Shown here: piece by piece, positions 34,598 to 43,163 of the stretch | How positions within the stretch are numbered: the stretch's first letter is position 1 | How the letters are laid out: the number at the start of each line of letters is the position of its first letter | Assembly: GCA_003134435.1 (NCBI GenBank) | Contig: PLBE01000181.1 | Location: forward strand, 1-54,337 | Origin: Acidobacteriaceae bacterium | Lineage (GTDB): Bacteria; Acidobacteriota; Terriglobia; Terriglobales; Acidobacteriaceae | Direction of reading: 5' to 3' | Length of the DNA stretch: 54,337 nucleotides | The notes under the pieces: generated by a model | What the model saw: the letters and a program-made list of their open reading frames with translations, nothing else | Database searches by the model: none | Told to the model about the DNA's origin: nothing | Position numbers and translations under genes: made by a program

Positions 34598-35638
34598 TCA
34601 GAGTGTCACGGGATTGACATGCGAAACCGCCTGACCTACAACGCATGCCGGTGTGCAATTGTGGGAAAGACGGTTTCGTCTGTCGCTTGCGAAGCGAGGT
34701 CGTTTTTTTGTATCTAAAGCCATGCGGCATCGGCAATCCACGCCGGCACCCGCCGCCGTCTGTAGCCCCACGGCTTCGGCAATCGCATCGATCCCGTCGT
34801 CGGTCTTTTCGAGACGCATCTGCGCGGCCAGGAGACGCTGGTGGGTGAGCCATTGGTGAGGCGTGGTTCCGGTCTGCTGGCGGAACCGGCGCGCGAAAGT
34901 GCGCGGCGACATGGCCGCGCGGCGAGCCAGATCCTCCACTCGCAGAGCCTGGCCCAGATGCGATTGCGCCCATTGCAAGAGCGGCGCGAGGCCTCCGGGC
35001 GCCCGGCGGTCGACTGGGTTTTGGACGTATTGCGCTTGACCGCCGTCGCGGTGCGGCGGCATGACCAGCCGGCGGGCCACGCGGTTGGCGATTTCGGCGC
35101 CATAATCGCAGCGGACGATGTGCAGGCAAAGGTCTATGCCGGCGGCGCTGCCCGCCGAAGTCAGAATGCTGCCTTCATCCACGTACAGAACGCCGGGGTC
35201 GACGCGAATCTTGGGAAACCGGGAAGCCAACTCTTCCGCGTAACGCCAGTGGGTGGTAGCGCGCTTGCCATCGAGCAGGCCGGTGGCCGCAAGAACGAAG
35301 GCTCCGGAACAAATGGAGACCAAACGTGCGCCGCAAGCGTGCGCCGAACGCAACGCTTTCAGGAGAGATTCCGGAGGAGGTTCGCGGGTTCGCTTCCAAC
35401 CCGAAATAACGATGGTCCCGGCCTGTTGCAAGGTCCGCAATCCATGACGTGCCTCGATATGAACGCCGCCGGTCGTGCGGAGCGGGCCGCGCTGGTGCGA
35501 GCAGGTCTCAAACTTGTACCAATCGACCTCCAGCTCCGGCCTCGGCAAGCCGAAAATCTCCACCACGATCCCGAACTCGAAGATGCCGAGGCCGTCGTAA
35601 AGCAGAGTAGCCACGCGGCGATGGTCGCAGGCGCGCAT
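34598..35638 (-). pseudogene. GlxA-family AraC regulator, C-terminally truncated
   Basis: 346 codons. The N-terminal DJ-1/PfpI-like domain is complete (VATLLYDGLGIFEFGIVVEI, SICSGAFVLAATGLLDGKRA), and the first AraC helix-turn-helix is present (RVEDLARRAAMSPRTFARRF, RQQTGTTPHQWL). The second HTH begins (GIDAIAEAVGLQTAAG) but breaks off near 34740 where family members continue LRHHFRR. The remaining 60 codons are Arg-rich and unrelated. DNA binding is probably lost. The 5' end lies in the 55-bp inverted repeat. Confidence 0.75.
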
Positions 35639-35679
35639 GGCAGGATTCTAGCGCATATTGGCATTTCTGCCTATCGACA
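35625..35679. repeat. 55-bp inverted repeat, right arm
   Basis: Pairs with 33823-33877 (54 of 55 positions). It covers the first five codons of the GlxA-like gene and the ~40 bp before them. Confidence 0.9.
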
Positions 35680-35934
35680 TTATCGCAAGTTTCATCTAAA
35701 GTCTGGCTATGAGGTTCCAAAATGGAGAAGTGGCGTGACGGGGGATTTTCTCGGTTATGACCTGAAGAAACGATATTCATTCCGAGCTTGGGTCGCCGAA
35801 AAGAATGTCCATTGTCCTATCGTGTTACGCGGCCAAGCACTGACTCAAGCTGCCGCGCGCGCGCTCACCGCCTTGCGAAGCGCAGCGGGGCAAAGGCGGC
35901 TGCAGCGCAATCCGTAACGCTGCCAAAGGCACAT

Positions 35935-37860
35935 ATGCTCCTCTCTCTGCGAATCACCGATAGTCACACCTGTTCGGCTCGCCGTCGGGCGAAATCGCTT
36001 TCGGTCTTCACCCTGGCCTGCCTGTGCCTACAAGGTGTATTTTGCCCGGCAGTAGCGCAAGGCGTGAACGTGCCTTTCCCGGACATTCACGTTTCATTGG
36101 AATCGACCGAGTCAGTGGCATCTCGTCTTGCCGCTCAAAATGCACTGTTCAAGGAGCAGTACGAGAATGACTTGAGGTTCTCTCCAGAGAGCGAGACTGC
36201 CAGAGGAGACTACCGGGATAACGCCATGCTGGATGATTACTCCTTGGCGGCCAGCACTAAGCAGAACGCCGCCGATCGCGCGTATCGCGCAAAGCTCGAA
36301 GCCATTTCTGCGAAGGGATTTCCCGAGCAGGACCGCATCTCACACGATCTCCTGCTTCGGGTTCTGGATAATCGCATTGTGGATTACGCGCTGAAGGATT
36401 ATGAGATGCCCATCTCGCAAATGCAGGGTATCCACAACAGATTTGCTGATCTCCCGAACTCCGTACCGCTGGATACGGTTAGGCATTATGAAGAGTACAT
36501 TGCCCGTCTCCACCAAATCCCCCGTACTTTCAAGCAAACGGTCGAAGTGCTCCGGCAAGGAGAACGAGACGGTTTGATGCCGGTCCGGAATCTGGTCGAG
36601 CAAATACCGGCGCAATGCTACGGTACTATTGCCGAAAATCCATTCTTGGCCCCGACGAAAAAGTTTCCCGCTTCCATATCGGCGGAGGACCAGAAGCGCT
36701 TGACGGAAGAGATCAAACAGGTCGTGAACTCTGAGGTGCTGCCCGCTTATCGTCGCTTCGCCGATTTTATCGCAAAGGACTATGCTCCGCATGCCCGCAC
36801 CACAATCGGATTGAACAGCCTGCCGGACGGTGCTCGCCGCTACCAGCAAGCCATTCGAGAGCAAACCACAACAGACATGTTTCCGGCGGAAATTCACGCG
36901 CTCGGGCTTCGAGAGGTCGAACGAATCAATGGCTTGCTGACGGATATTGCGATCAAAGCGGGCTACAAAGACCTGAGCAGCTTTCGCGCCGCGCTCAATA
37001 GTGATCCTAAATACGTACCGAAATCTGCAGACCAGATCGTAGAGGATTTCCGCCGCTATGTTGGCCAAATGCAGCCACGCCTGCCTGAACTCTTCGGAGT
37101 GTTCCCTAAGACCCCGCTTACGGTGGAGGCCGTGCCTGCCTCCCAGCCTAACAACCCCACTCACTATATTGGTGGTACACCGGATGGAACCAGGCCAAGT
37201 CGCGTGATCGTTGCGACTTCCAATTTTGCCCATCGGAAAACGCTCGGCGACGAGACGCAGGCATACCACGAAGGCATTCCTGGCCATCACATGCAGATTT
37301 CGATCCAGCAACGACTCACCGGCCTGCCGGAGTTTCGTCTTCACATCATCCACAACGCATACGCTGAAGGCTGGGCCGTCTATGCCGAGGCGCTCGGCAA
37401 GGAGGTCGGTTTTTTCCAGGATCCTGCCTCAGACTATGGACGGCTCAATTTGGAGTTGATGCGAGCCGTTCGCCTAGTGGTCGACACCGGCATTCATTCC
37501 GAAGGTTGGACCCGGGAGCGGGCGGCGGCCTACTTCCGCAAAAGCGGCGCAGCAGATGAGCCAACGATGCAGGCTGAAATTGACCGGTATATTGCATGGC
37601 CGGCTCAGGGCCTCAGCTACCAGATTGGTAAGCTTAAGATTCTCGAACTCCGCGATCGCGCCAAGCAGAAACTTGGCCCCCGCTTTGATATTAGGGCCTT
37701 CCATGATGAGATCCTTAGCGGAGGAAGCCTGCCGCTCAACATGCTGGAAGCGCGCGTCGATAACTGGATTCGCGATGGTGGTCGGAGGACAGACAATTCG
37801 GAAGGAACTGTTGTTAAGGCGATTACGCTCATCGGCCCTGGTTCGCGGTCGGCACGATGA
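35935..37860 (+). CDS. Secreted DUF885 protein (putative metallopeptidase-like)
   Basis: 641 residues from ATG 35935; the longer frame back to 35788 lacks family sequence. A signal peptide (SLSVFTLACLCLQGVFCPAVA) is followed by an all-helical body with the DUF885 signature AYHEGIPGHHMQISIQQRL, a gluzincin-like HExxxxH, and then AYAEGWAVYAEALGKEVGF. Also typical are RAAAYFRKSGAADEP and IAWPAQGLSYQIGKLKILEL. DUF885 members are thought to be zinc carboxypeptidases. The protein is probably periplasmic. Confidence 0.9.
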   Translation: MLLSLRITDSHTCSARRRAKSLSVFTLACLCLQGVFCPAVAQGVNVPFPDIHVSLESTESVASRLAAQNALFKEQYENDLRFSPESETARGDYRDNAMLDDYSLAASTKQNAADRAYRAKLEAISAKGFPEQDRISHDLLLRVLDNRIVDYALKDYEMPISQMQGIHNRFADLPNSVPLDTVRHYEEYIARLHQIPRTFKQTVEVLRQGERDGLMPVRNLVEQIPAQCYGTIAENPFLAPTKKFPASISAEDQKRLTEEIKQVVNSEVLPAYRRFADFIAKDYAPHARTTIGLNSLPDGARRYQQAIREQTTTDMFPAEIHALGLREVERINGLLTDIAIKAGYKDLSSFRAALNSDPKYVPKSADQIVEDFRRYVGQMQPRLPELFGVFPKTPLTVEAVPASQPNNPTHYIGGTPDGTRPSRVIVATSNFAHRKTLGDETQAYHEGIPGHHMQISIQQRLTGLPEFRLHIIHNAYAEGWAVYAEALGKEVGFFQDPASDYGRLNLELMRAVRLVVDTGIHSEGWTRERAAAYFRKSGAADEPTMQAEIDRYIAWPAQGLSYQIGKLKILELRDRAKQKLGPRFDIRAFHDEILSGGSLPLNMLEARVDNWIRDGGRRTDNSEGTVVKAITLIGPGSRSAR

Positions 37861-37955
37861 GTAGGTTGAGTGTGCCCTGCTCGTCAGCGCGGTTGCAACA
37901 TTAGCGGAATTGTTGGCGAAAGATCGCTATAGCACTCATTGTCATCTCACCGGAA

Positions 37956-38333
37956 TCAGGCGGGCTTGCGGCGGTTCCGAGATGGCGGACGGCGTGCCTC
38001 ATGCGCGGTCACAAACTTGTGAGCCATGCCGAGCAAGTCCCGCAGGACATCGGGCGTAACGCGGGACAGGCGAACCAACACGGCGCTGTAGTTGAGATAG
38101 TGGTCGGTCACGTAGTAAACATCGGGAGCCGCTGCAAGCAGTTCGGCGCGGTCGTCGAAACCGACGCGAACGGCAAGCGAACCCGGTTCAGCCGAACGAT
38201 TAACAGGCACACTTGCCAAGAGTTTTCCGTGAACCTTGAGCGCGGGTGACCCGTAGGCCGTACTCTCCTCCACGCCGGGCAGCGCCAAGCCGATCTTCCG
38301 CACAGTGTCAAAGTTAATTGCGGTTCTTGGCAT
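37956..38333 (-). CDS. MmcQ/YjbR-family protein
   Basis: 125 residues from ATG 38333 (MPRTAINFDTVRKIGLALPG); upstream codons of the same frame are not family sequence. VEESTAYGSPALKVHGKLLA, RVGFDDRAELLAAAPDVYYV and SRVTPDVLRDLLGMAHKFVT are the CyaY-like double-wing fold of YjbR proteins. Described as DNA-binding in some members; role here unknown. The C-terminus is Arg-rich. Confidence 0.85.
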   Translation of the reverse strand: MPRTAINFDTVRKIGLALPGVEESTAYGSPALKVHGKLLASVPVNRSAEPGSLAVRVGFDDRAELLAAAPDVYYVTDHYLNYSAVLVRLSRVTPDVLRDLLGMAHKFVTAHEARRPPSRNRRKPA

Positions 38334-38953
38334 AGGTGCAATTATCCGCAAGAACGGGAGCCTTTTCAATCTCGACTGCCGCGATGTACCTCGATCACCA
38401 CAAGTATGCCCCACGCACACCTTTCGCCTCGTCGACGAGCGTATGACCGAAGGCGAACGCCACAACCCCGATCAGCGCCACAACGATTCATCGGTGGTGG
38501 TGAAACTTGTCAGCGTCCTTTGTCTGAGACTCGCCTGTACAACGCAACCTGGTAAAACACAACGGCTGTCAAAATCACACCGAGGGTTTGCCCGTAAATG
38601 AGCACAGGATCGTGCCGAAGCAACGATGTCTCCGTGGCAAACGAGGTAGACTTCGGGGGCGGGATGGGAATCATCGGCAGCAAATACGATTGCAGACGGT
38701 CACCGTGGAAAACTCTGATTTCCCCGAGATCCACGACGATGATCCGGATTGAGCAATGATGATTCTCTTAGACTAGCCCTGAAGAGCGCACCGGCTGATG
38801 CAGAACGTGGTTATCATCGAGACCTTCAAGGTCAAGTCGGCTGAGTAGTAAACTATCGGAGTCGGCTCGATCAAAAAGTGTTTCGGAAACTTGGTCCAAC
38901 CATACAATCCACAGAGCGCATACAACGTCCGCGAAAAAGTTGAGAACAAATCG
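38334..38953. other. ~620-bp gap with gene debris
   Basis: Minus-strand traces of a small membrane protein appear in two frames (LIYGQTLGVILTAVVFYQVA at ~38510-38605 and ALIGVVAFAFGHTLVDEAKG at ~38400-38485). A beta-helix gene fragment lies within. No intact gene. Confidence 0.5.
38628..38723 (+). pseudogene. Duplicated fragment of the beta-helix gene
   Basis: About 97 bp (TCTCCGTGGCAAACGAGGTA ... AACTCTGATTTCC) match the reverse complement of 30329-30426 with a few indels. It is a stray piece with no start or frame of its own. Confidence 0.85.
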
Positions 38954-39143
38954 ATGAAGATGTTCGCCAAACTTTGCATGATTGGAATGCTTGTGTTTGC
39001 AGTCCTGCACTTTGTGCGACCGAACATTCCCGTTGGGCCCGGAACGGCCGAACTATTCGTGCCCCCGGATTCTTGAGAAAGACTGCTATAGCTGCCACTC
39101 GGACCAGCGACTACTACCCAAATCCGATTCTCCTCATCCTTAA
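38954..39143 (+). pseudogene. Haem-binding (Haem_bd) cytochrome-like protein, frameshifted and truncated
   Basis: The first frame encodes MKMFAKLCMIGMLVFAVLHF, a membrane anchor, then VRPNIPVGPG. Near 39070 the reading switches frame and continues ILEKDCYSCHSDQRLLPKS, which includes the CxxCH haem-c motif of PF14376 proteins. The gene then stops, so the ~100 C-terminal residues are missing. Two lesions indicate a dead gene. Confidence 0.72.
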
Positions 39144-39201
39144 GGGGTACTCTGTGGTAGAGTCTCGGGCATTCGATTTTTTCTCCAACCGGAATCATGC
39201 C

Positions 39202-40971
39202 ATGCTCCGAACCGAGCTCTTCCTCGCCGCACTTCTGACTATTCGCTCTCCCGCGTTCGGCCAACAAGATGTCGCTCAACAGCCCCCGCAATCCCAGTCC
39301 CAGACCGCACCCACCACTCCCCAAAATCGCGTCGCCCTCCCGCCGCAAGAATTGGCAAAGCTTACCGCCCGCACGAATTTGGTTCTAGTGCCCGTCATCG
39401 TGACGGATAAATCCGGTAAACACGTTTCCGGCCTGCCGAAAAGTGCGTTCCGCATCGAGGAAAACGGCAATCTCCGCAGTGCCTCCGTCTTCGAAGAAAC
39501 GAAGACCGAGAAACTGGTTGCCCGAGCCAAGGGCACCGTATTGGAGGGCTACTCCAACTTCATCCCCGGTGAGGAGGAACGTCCTTGGCGACTGACCACC
39601 ATTGTCATCGACACAATCAATACGCCTTGGATAAGACAGTTGGAAGCGAAGAGACAGCTCGTCGACTACCTGCTGCGCAGCGCCTCACACGACGAACCCT
39701 TAGCGCTCTTCGGCCTCAACGGCAGTGGCCTTCACCAACTGCATCCGTTTACCCGGGACACGAGAGTATTGGTCGACGCTCTGCAAAAACTGAAGCTGTC
39801 GTTGAGTTCAGAGGAGGCAACTCAGCCGCCAGAAATCTTCACGGACGACCCATCCGAAGAACAACAAGGCTCGGACGAGGAGGAACTTATAGGCACTTTC
39901 ATGCAGGATTTCACCGACTCGCTTTCTGCTAACTACCAACGCATCGCGACCCGCGAAACCCTGCTTGCCATGACACAACTTGCGCATGCGTTCCAGGCGA
40001 TTCCCGGCCGCAAAACGCTTGTCTGGGCCAGCGCCGGCTTTCCGTTCACCATCGACGATCCGCAATCCTTCGCCCGCCAGGGCGACGAACTGCTAAGCGA
40101 ATACGAGGAAACGTGGCGCGCCCTCAATTCCGCCAACATCGCCGTCTACCCGGTCGACTTGAACGCGCTGGATTTCACTACCAGAAATCTGCCCAGCGCG
40201 AATTCCGGAATCACCTCTACTCAAATCAATAACATGAAAGGAATCAATGGACCCAGGTCGCCAATGAAGCTGCCTTACGACAAAGGTGCACAGCAACGAT
40301 TGACCCTGCACGCCTTCGCCGATGCCACCGGCGGCCGAGCCTGCGTCACCGTCGACGAATTGGAAAAGTGCTTCGCTGAGGCCGTCGACGATTCGCGGTC
40401 CTACTATCTGCTCGCCTACTATCTCGCACGGGACACGCAACCAGGATGGCGCAAACTCAAAGTGAAAGTTCTGGGCGACGGCCTCCGCGTTCGGTACCGT
40501 AGCGGATTCTACGTCACGCCGAGAATCCAAGATTCTACCGAACTCCGGCGCAAACAACTCGTCGACGCGCTCGCATCGCCCGTTCAATACACCGGTTTGC
40601 GACTGACTGCCCGTCTCTTGCCGCCCTCCCAAAACCAACCTTCAACGTCCAGCGCTGGGAAAAAGAAGCCTGCGGAGTTCATGCTCGGGGTGATGGGCAA
40701 TTCCATAACGATCGACCGCGAAAAGGGGAATGCCATCGACCTGGAGGTGATTACTCTCGCGTTAGACGGTAACCACAAGAGCGTTTCGACCACATCGCAG
40801 GCCATCGCGACTGGACTCAAGCCAGAAATGATGCAGAAAACCTTGCAAACCGGCCTCGGAATTCCCGAGAAGCTCGATCTCCCGCCCGGCAAGTATGAGG
40901 TGAAATTCGTCGTCCGAGACAACTCGAGTGGACTGCTTGGCACCGTGAGCGTCCCCATCGAACTAAAGTAG
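39202..40971 (+). CDS. Acidobacterial VWFA-related protein
   Basis: 589 residues from ATG 39202; the longer frame upstream overlaps the dead haem gene. A signal peptide (MLRTELFLAALLTIRSPAFG) is followed by NLVLVPVIVTDKSGKHVSGL, then ETKTEKLV and TIVIDTINTPWIRQ in the metal-site position, and GRKTLVWASAGFPF. This is the TIGR03436-type VWFA-related domain, abundant in Acidobacteria. The domain normally mediates protein binding. The DxSxS metal site is not strict (VIDTINT). C-terminal YYLLAYYLARDTQPGWRKLK and YRSGFYVTP match the family. Confidence 0.9.
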   Translation: MLRTELFLAALLTIRSPAFGQQDVAQQPPQSQSQTAPTTPQNRVALPPQELAKLTARTNLVLVPVIVTDKSGKHVSGLPKSAFRIEENGNLRSASVFEETKTEKLVARAKGTVLEGYSNFIPGEEERPWRLTTIVIDTINTPWIRQLEAKRQLVDYLLRSASHDEPLALFGLNGSGLHQLHPFTRDTRVLVDALQKLKLSLSSEEATQPPEIFTDDPSEEQQGSDEEELIGTFMQDFTDSLSANYQRIATRETLLAMTQLAHAFQAIPGRKTLVWASAGFPFTIDDPQSFARQGDELLSEYEETWRALNSANIAVYPVDLNALDFTTRNLPSANSGITSTQINNMKGINGPRSPMKLPYDKGAQQRLTLHAFADATGGRACVTVDELEKCFAEAVDDSRSYYLLAYYLARDTQPGWRKLKVKVLGDGLRVRYRSGFYVTPRIQDSTELRRKQLVDALASPVQYTGLRLTARLLPPSQNQPSTSSAGKKKPAEFMLGVMGNSITIDREKGNAIDLEVITLALDGNHKSVSTTSQAIATGLKPEMMQKTLQTGLGIPEKLDLPPGKYEVKFVVRDNSSGLLGTVSVPIELK

Positions 40972-41111
40972 ACGACGTTCTTGCTCGCATGCCGGAGGCG
41001 ACGGCAAGCGCCAGCCACGGGATTTTCCAGTGTCGCCGTCTTCTTGGCATATGGCAACAACTCACAAAGGTCTGGCCCTTTGACTTTCGCGGTTCCATTC
41101 CGGGCGGAGGT

Positions 41112-41209
41112 GGAATTGGCGGGCTTTTACGCGATCATTTCAAGGAACGCAGGCCCGATTTCTCTGCGGCCAGACTGCGTGGCGGAGGGAAGTGGATTTG
41201 AACCTCCGG
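41112..41209 (-). repeat. tRNA 3'-end remnant with conserved flank (attachment-site scar)
   Basis: Read on the minus strand, 41209-41180 is a tRNA 3' end: T-loop GGTTCAAATCC, acceptor strand TCCCTCC, discriminator G, then CCA. The next ~70 bp (41179-41112) match the flank of tRNA-Ser at 11251-11320. Upstream of the T-arm no tRNA body can be folded, so only a 3' fragment is left, as at an attachment site. Confidence 0.6.
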
Positions 41210-41306
41210 TAGGTTTTGAAGAGCCGTGAACGAATCGCCGCCTGTGTTAAGTTCCCGAAATCCCTCACAAAGGATTGCCCGTTCTATGCCACTCCTGGAT
41301 TGTCGG

Positions 41307-41921
41307 CTAAGGCGGAGCATCTTCACCTTGATCTTGAAGCGGCGATTCTGGGAGCAATGGGTTCGCGGGGTTGGTGGAGGTTAATGTTGCGTGATTTTCC
41401 GGCGTTTGGGCGGAGCAAGGCTCGTCGAACAGATCGAAATCGCCGTCGCCTTCGACGGGAAGGCTCGCTGGCTCGGCGCTCCCCTCGCATTCAGGTGCGA
41501 TCGCATTCGCTTGATCAGAAGACGGACCGCTTTCTGCTTTGTCCTCACCTGAAGATTCCTCTCCCACTTCGAACATTTCGGAAAGTTTGGCTTTCAAGCC
41601 GCCAGCCATCGCGTCCATGTCCTCGGGTTTGACCATTCCGGAGGAGTAGATCATCCTGAATTTTGCGTACAGGTCGATGGCCTTCAGATCACCTCCTGCT
41701 GCCTTGTTCACCAATTGCTGACCGATGACTTCCTCCGCCGTTATGTACTTGGGGCCATTCTTACCGCGGACTAGAACTTTCCGTCTCGCAGCCTTTTCGA
41801 GTATCTCTCCGAACCCAGGGGCTTTCCGTGGACGCCCGCTCGGGTTCCCGGAACGGCCCTTCTGAAACTGAAAGTCCTTGGGTGGTTTCCGATATCCAAC
41901 ACCACACGCATCATCCGCCAC
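41307..41921 (-). CDS. DUF5681-domain protein
   Basis: 204 residues from GTG 41921, overlapping the methyltransferase stop (GTG lies within TGTGGCGGATGA), a coupled arrangement. The core YRKPPKDFQFQKGRSGNPSG, then RPRKAPGFGEIL, is the DUF5681 signature, usually near phage terminase and methylase genes; the function is unknown. The tail is acidic and Ser/Pro-rich. The sense frame upstream of 41921 is methylase shadow. Confidence 0.78.
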   Translation of the reverse strand: MADDACGVGYRKPPKDFQFQKGRSGNPSGRPRKAPGFGEILEKAARRKVLVRGKNGPKYITAEEVIGQQLVNKAAGGDLKAIDLYAKFRMIYSSGMVKPEDMDAMAGGLKAKLSEMFEVGEESSGEDKAESGPSSDQANAIAPECEGSAEPASLPVEGDGDFDLFDEPCSAQTPENHATLTSTNPANPLLPESPLQDQGEDAPP

Positions 41922-43056
41922 AGGTCGCCTCCGCAGGATTGAAGTACTGACCGGTGGAGGCGTGAATCGCTCGTTGGCCAGTTTGCCGTTCCCATCTCTT
42001 GACCGCCGTGTCGACATACAACGGATCAATCTCGATTCCGTAACAGACTCGGCCGACTTTTTCTGCCGCGAGGATGGTTGAACCAACGCCGCAGAAGCTG
42101 TCGAGAACGATATCGCCACGGGCCGAGCAGTCGAGGATCGCATCGGCAATCATCGCGACCGGCTTCACCGTCGGGTGAAGGGCTAACAGATTGCCGTCCT
42201 CTCCCTTTGACAGGGTATTCACGCCGGGATAGCGCCAAACATTCGTGCGGTTGCGCCCGAACCTCCCCAGTTGCACATGATTGCGATGCAGTGTGTTTCC
42301 TTTTCGGAAGACGAAGATCAACTCATGCTGGGAGCGATAGAAGGATCCCATTCCGCCATTGTCTTTCGTCCAGACGCAGAGATTGAGGAGCGTGTCATAG
42401 GCTTTCTTGCCGGCCAGCAAGACTTCGGCTGCATGACGCCAGTCCATGCAGATGAAGTGAACCGAGCCATCCGAGCTGTGGTTTTCGAGGTGTGCAAGTG
42501 CCTGATACAGGAAATCCGAAAACTCCCATTCGCTCATCTCCCCCGAAGCCATCGGAAATTCGGGATGGCGGATGGCTCCCTTGCCACAGACGTTGCCATC
42601 GATTCGGACGTTATAAGGAGGGTCGGCGAAGACGACATCAGCTTTCCGGCCATTCATGAGCCCGGAGTAGGTCGATTCGGCGAGTGCGTTGCCGCAGGCG
42701 AGACGATGATTTCCCAACAACCAGATGTCGCCAGACTTGGTAACCGCCGGACCAGAGACGATCTCTACCGGCTCTTCGTCTTGCTTTTCTTCTGCGGCTT
42801 CTTCGAGAATCAAATCGATTTCCGGGACCTCGAAGCCCGTGATTGTGACGTCGAACTCGAGGTCAACCGTGGTCAAATGCTGCAGCTCGATCGCGAGAAT
42901 CGAGTTGTCCCAGTCCGCTTTCTCGGCCAGCCGGTTGTCGGCCAGGATGTAGGCCCGGATTTGGTCCTCATTAAGGTTCTCCAGGCATATGGTCGGAACG
43001 GTCTTCATTCCTAACAATTTCAGGGCGTCCACGCGACCGTGGCCGGCGATGATCAT
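41911..43056 (-). CDS. ParB-like/N4-N6 DNA methyltransferase, N-terminally truncated
   Basis: 381 residues from ATG 43056. The same frame stays open back to 43140 (SKRQIRQIADSIRTFGFTNP), still ParB-like sequence, then meets a TGA, so the true start and ~15 residues of the ParB domain are lost. The ParB part (MIIAGHGRVDALKLLG, RAYILADNRLAE) is followed by a DNA methylase with DPPY (FADPPYNVRIDGN) and the SAM motif DSFCGVGSTILAAE. Such fusions occur in phages and islands. Both methylase motifs are intact; a 5' deletion joins it to the CadC-like gene. Activity is uncertain. Confidence 0.82.
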   Translation of the reverse strand: MIIAGHGRVDALKLLGMKTVPTICLENLNEDQIRAYILADNRLAEKADWDNSILAIELQHLTTVDLEFDVTITGFEVPEIDLILEEAAEEKQDEEPVEIVSGPAVTKSGDIWLLGNHRLACGNALAESTYSGLMNGRKADVVFADPPYNVRIDGNVCGKGAIRHPEFPMASGEMSEWEFSDFLYQALAHLENHSSDGSVHFICMDWRHAAEVLLAGKKAYDTLLNLCVWTKDNGGMGSFYRSQHELIFVFRKGNTLHRNHVQLGRFGRNRTNVWRYPGVNTLSKGEDGNLLALHPTVKPVAMIADAILDCSARGDIVLDSFCGVGSTILAAEKVGRVCYGIEIDPLYVDTAVKRWERQTGQRAIHASTGQYFNPAEATCGG

Positions 43057-43163
43057 GCGCGAGCGATTGACAAGGACAGGATTAGTGAAGCCGAAGGTGC
43101 GGATGCTGTCGGCGATCTGACGAATCTGGCGTTTGGAATATCAGTGAGCTAACGCAGCTTTGC

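Noticed and set aside
11243-41209. attL/attR of one 30-kb island
   Set aside because: The two tRNA-flank copies are in opposite orientations; a site-specific integration would leave direct repeats. Only the two-locus view is kept.
41180-41280. tRNA-Sec or complete tRNA on the minus strand
   Set aside because: A TTCAAAA stretch looks like an anticodon loop, but no acceptor 5' strand or D-arm can be paired; only the 3' end is convincing.
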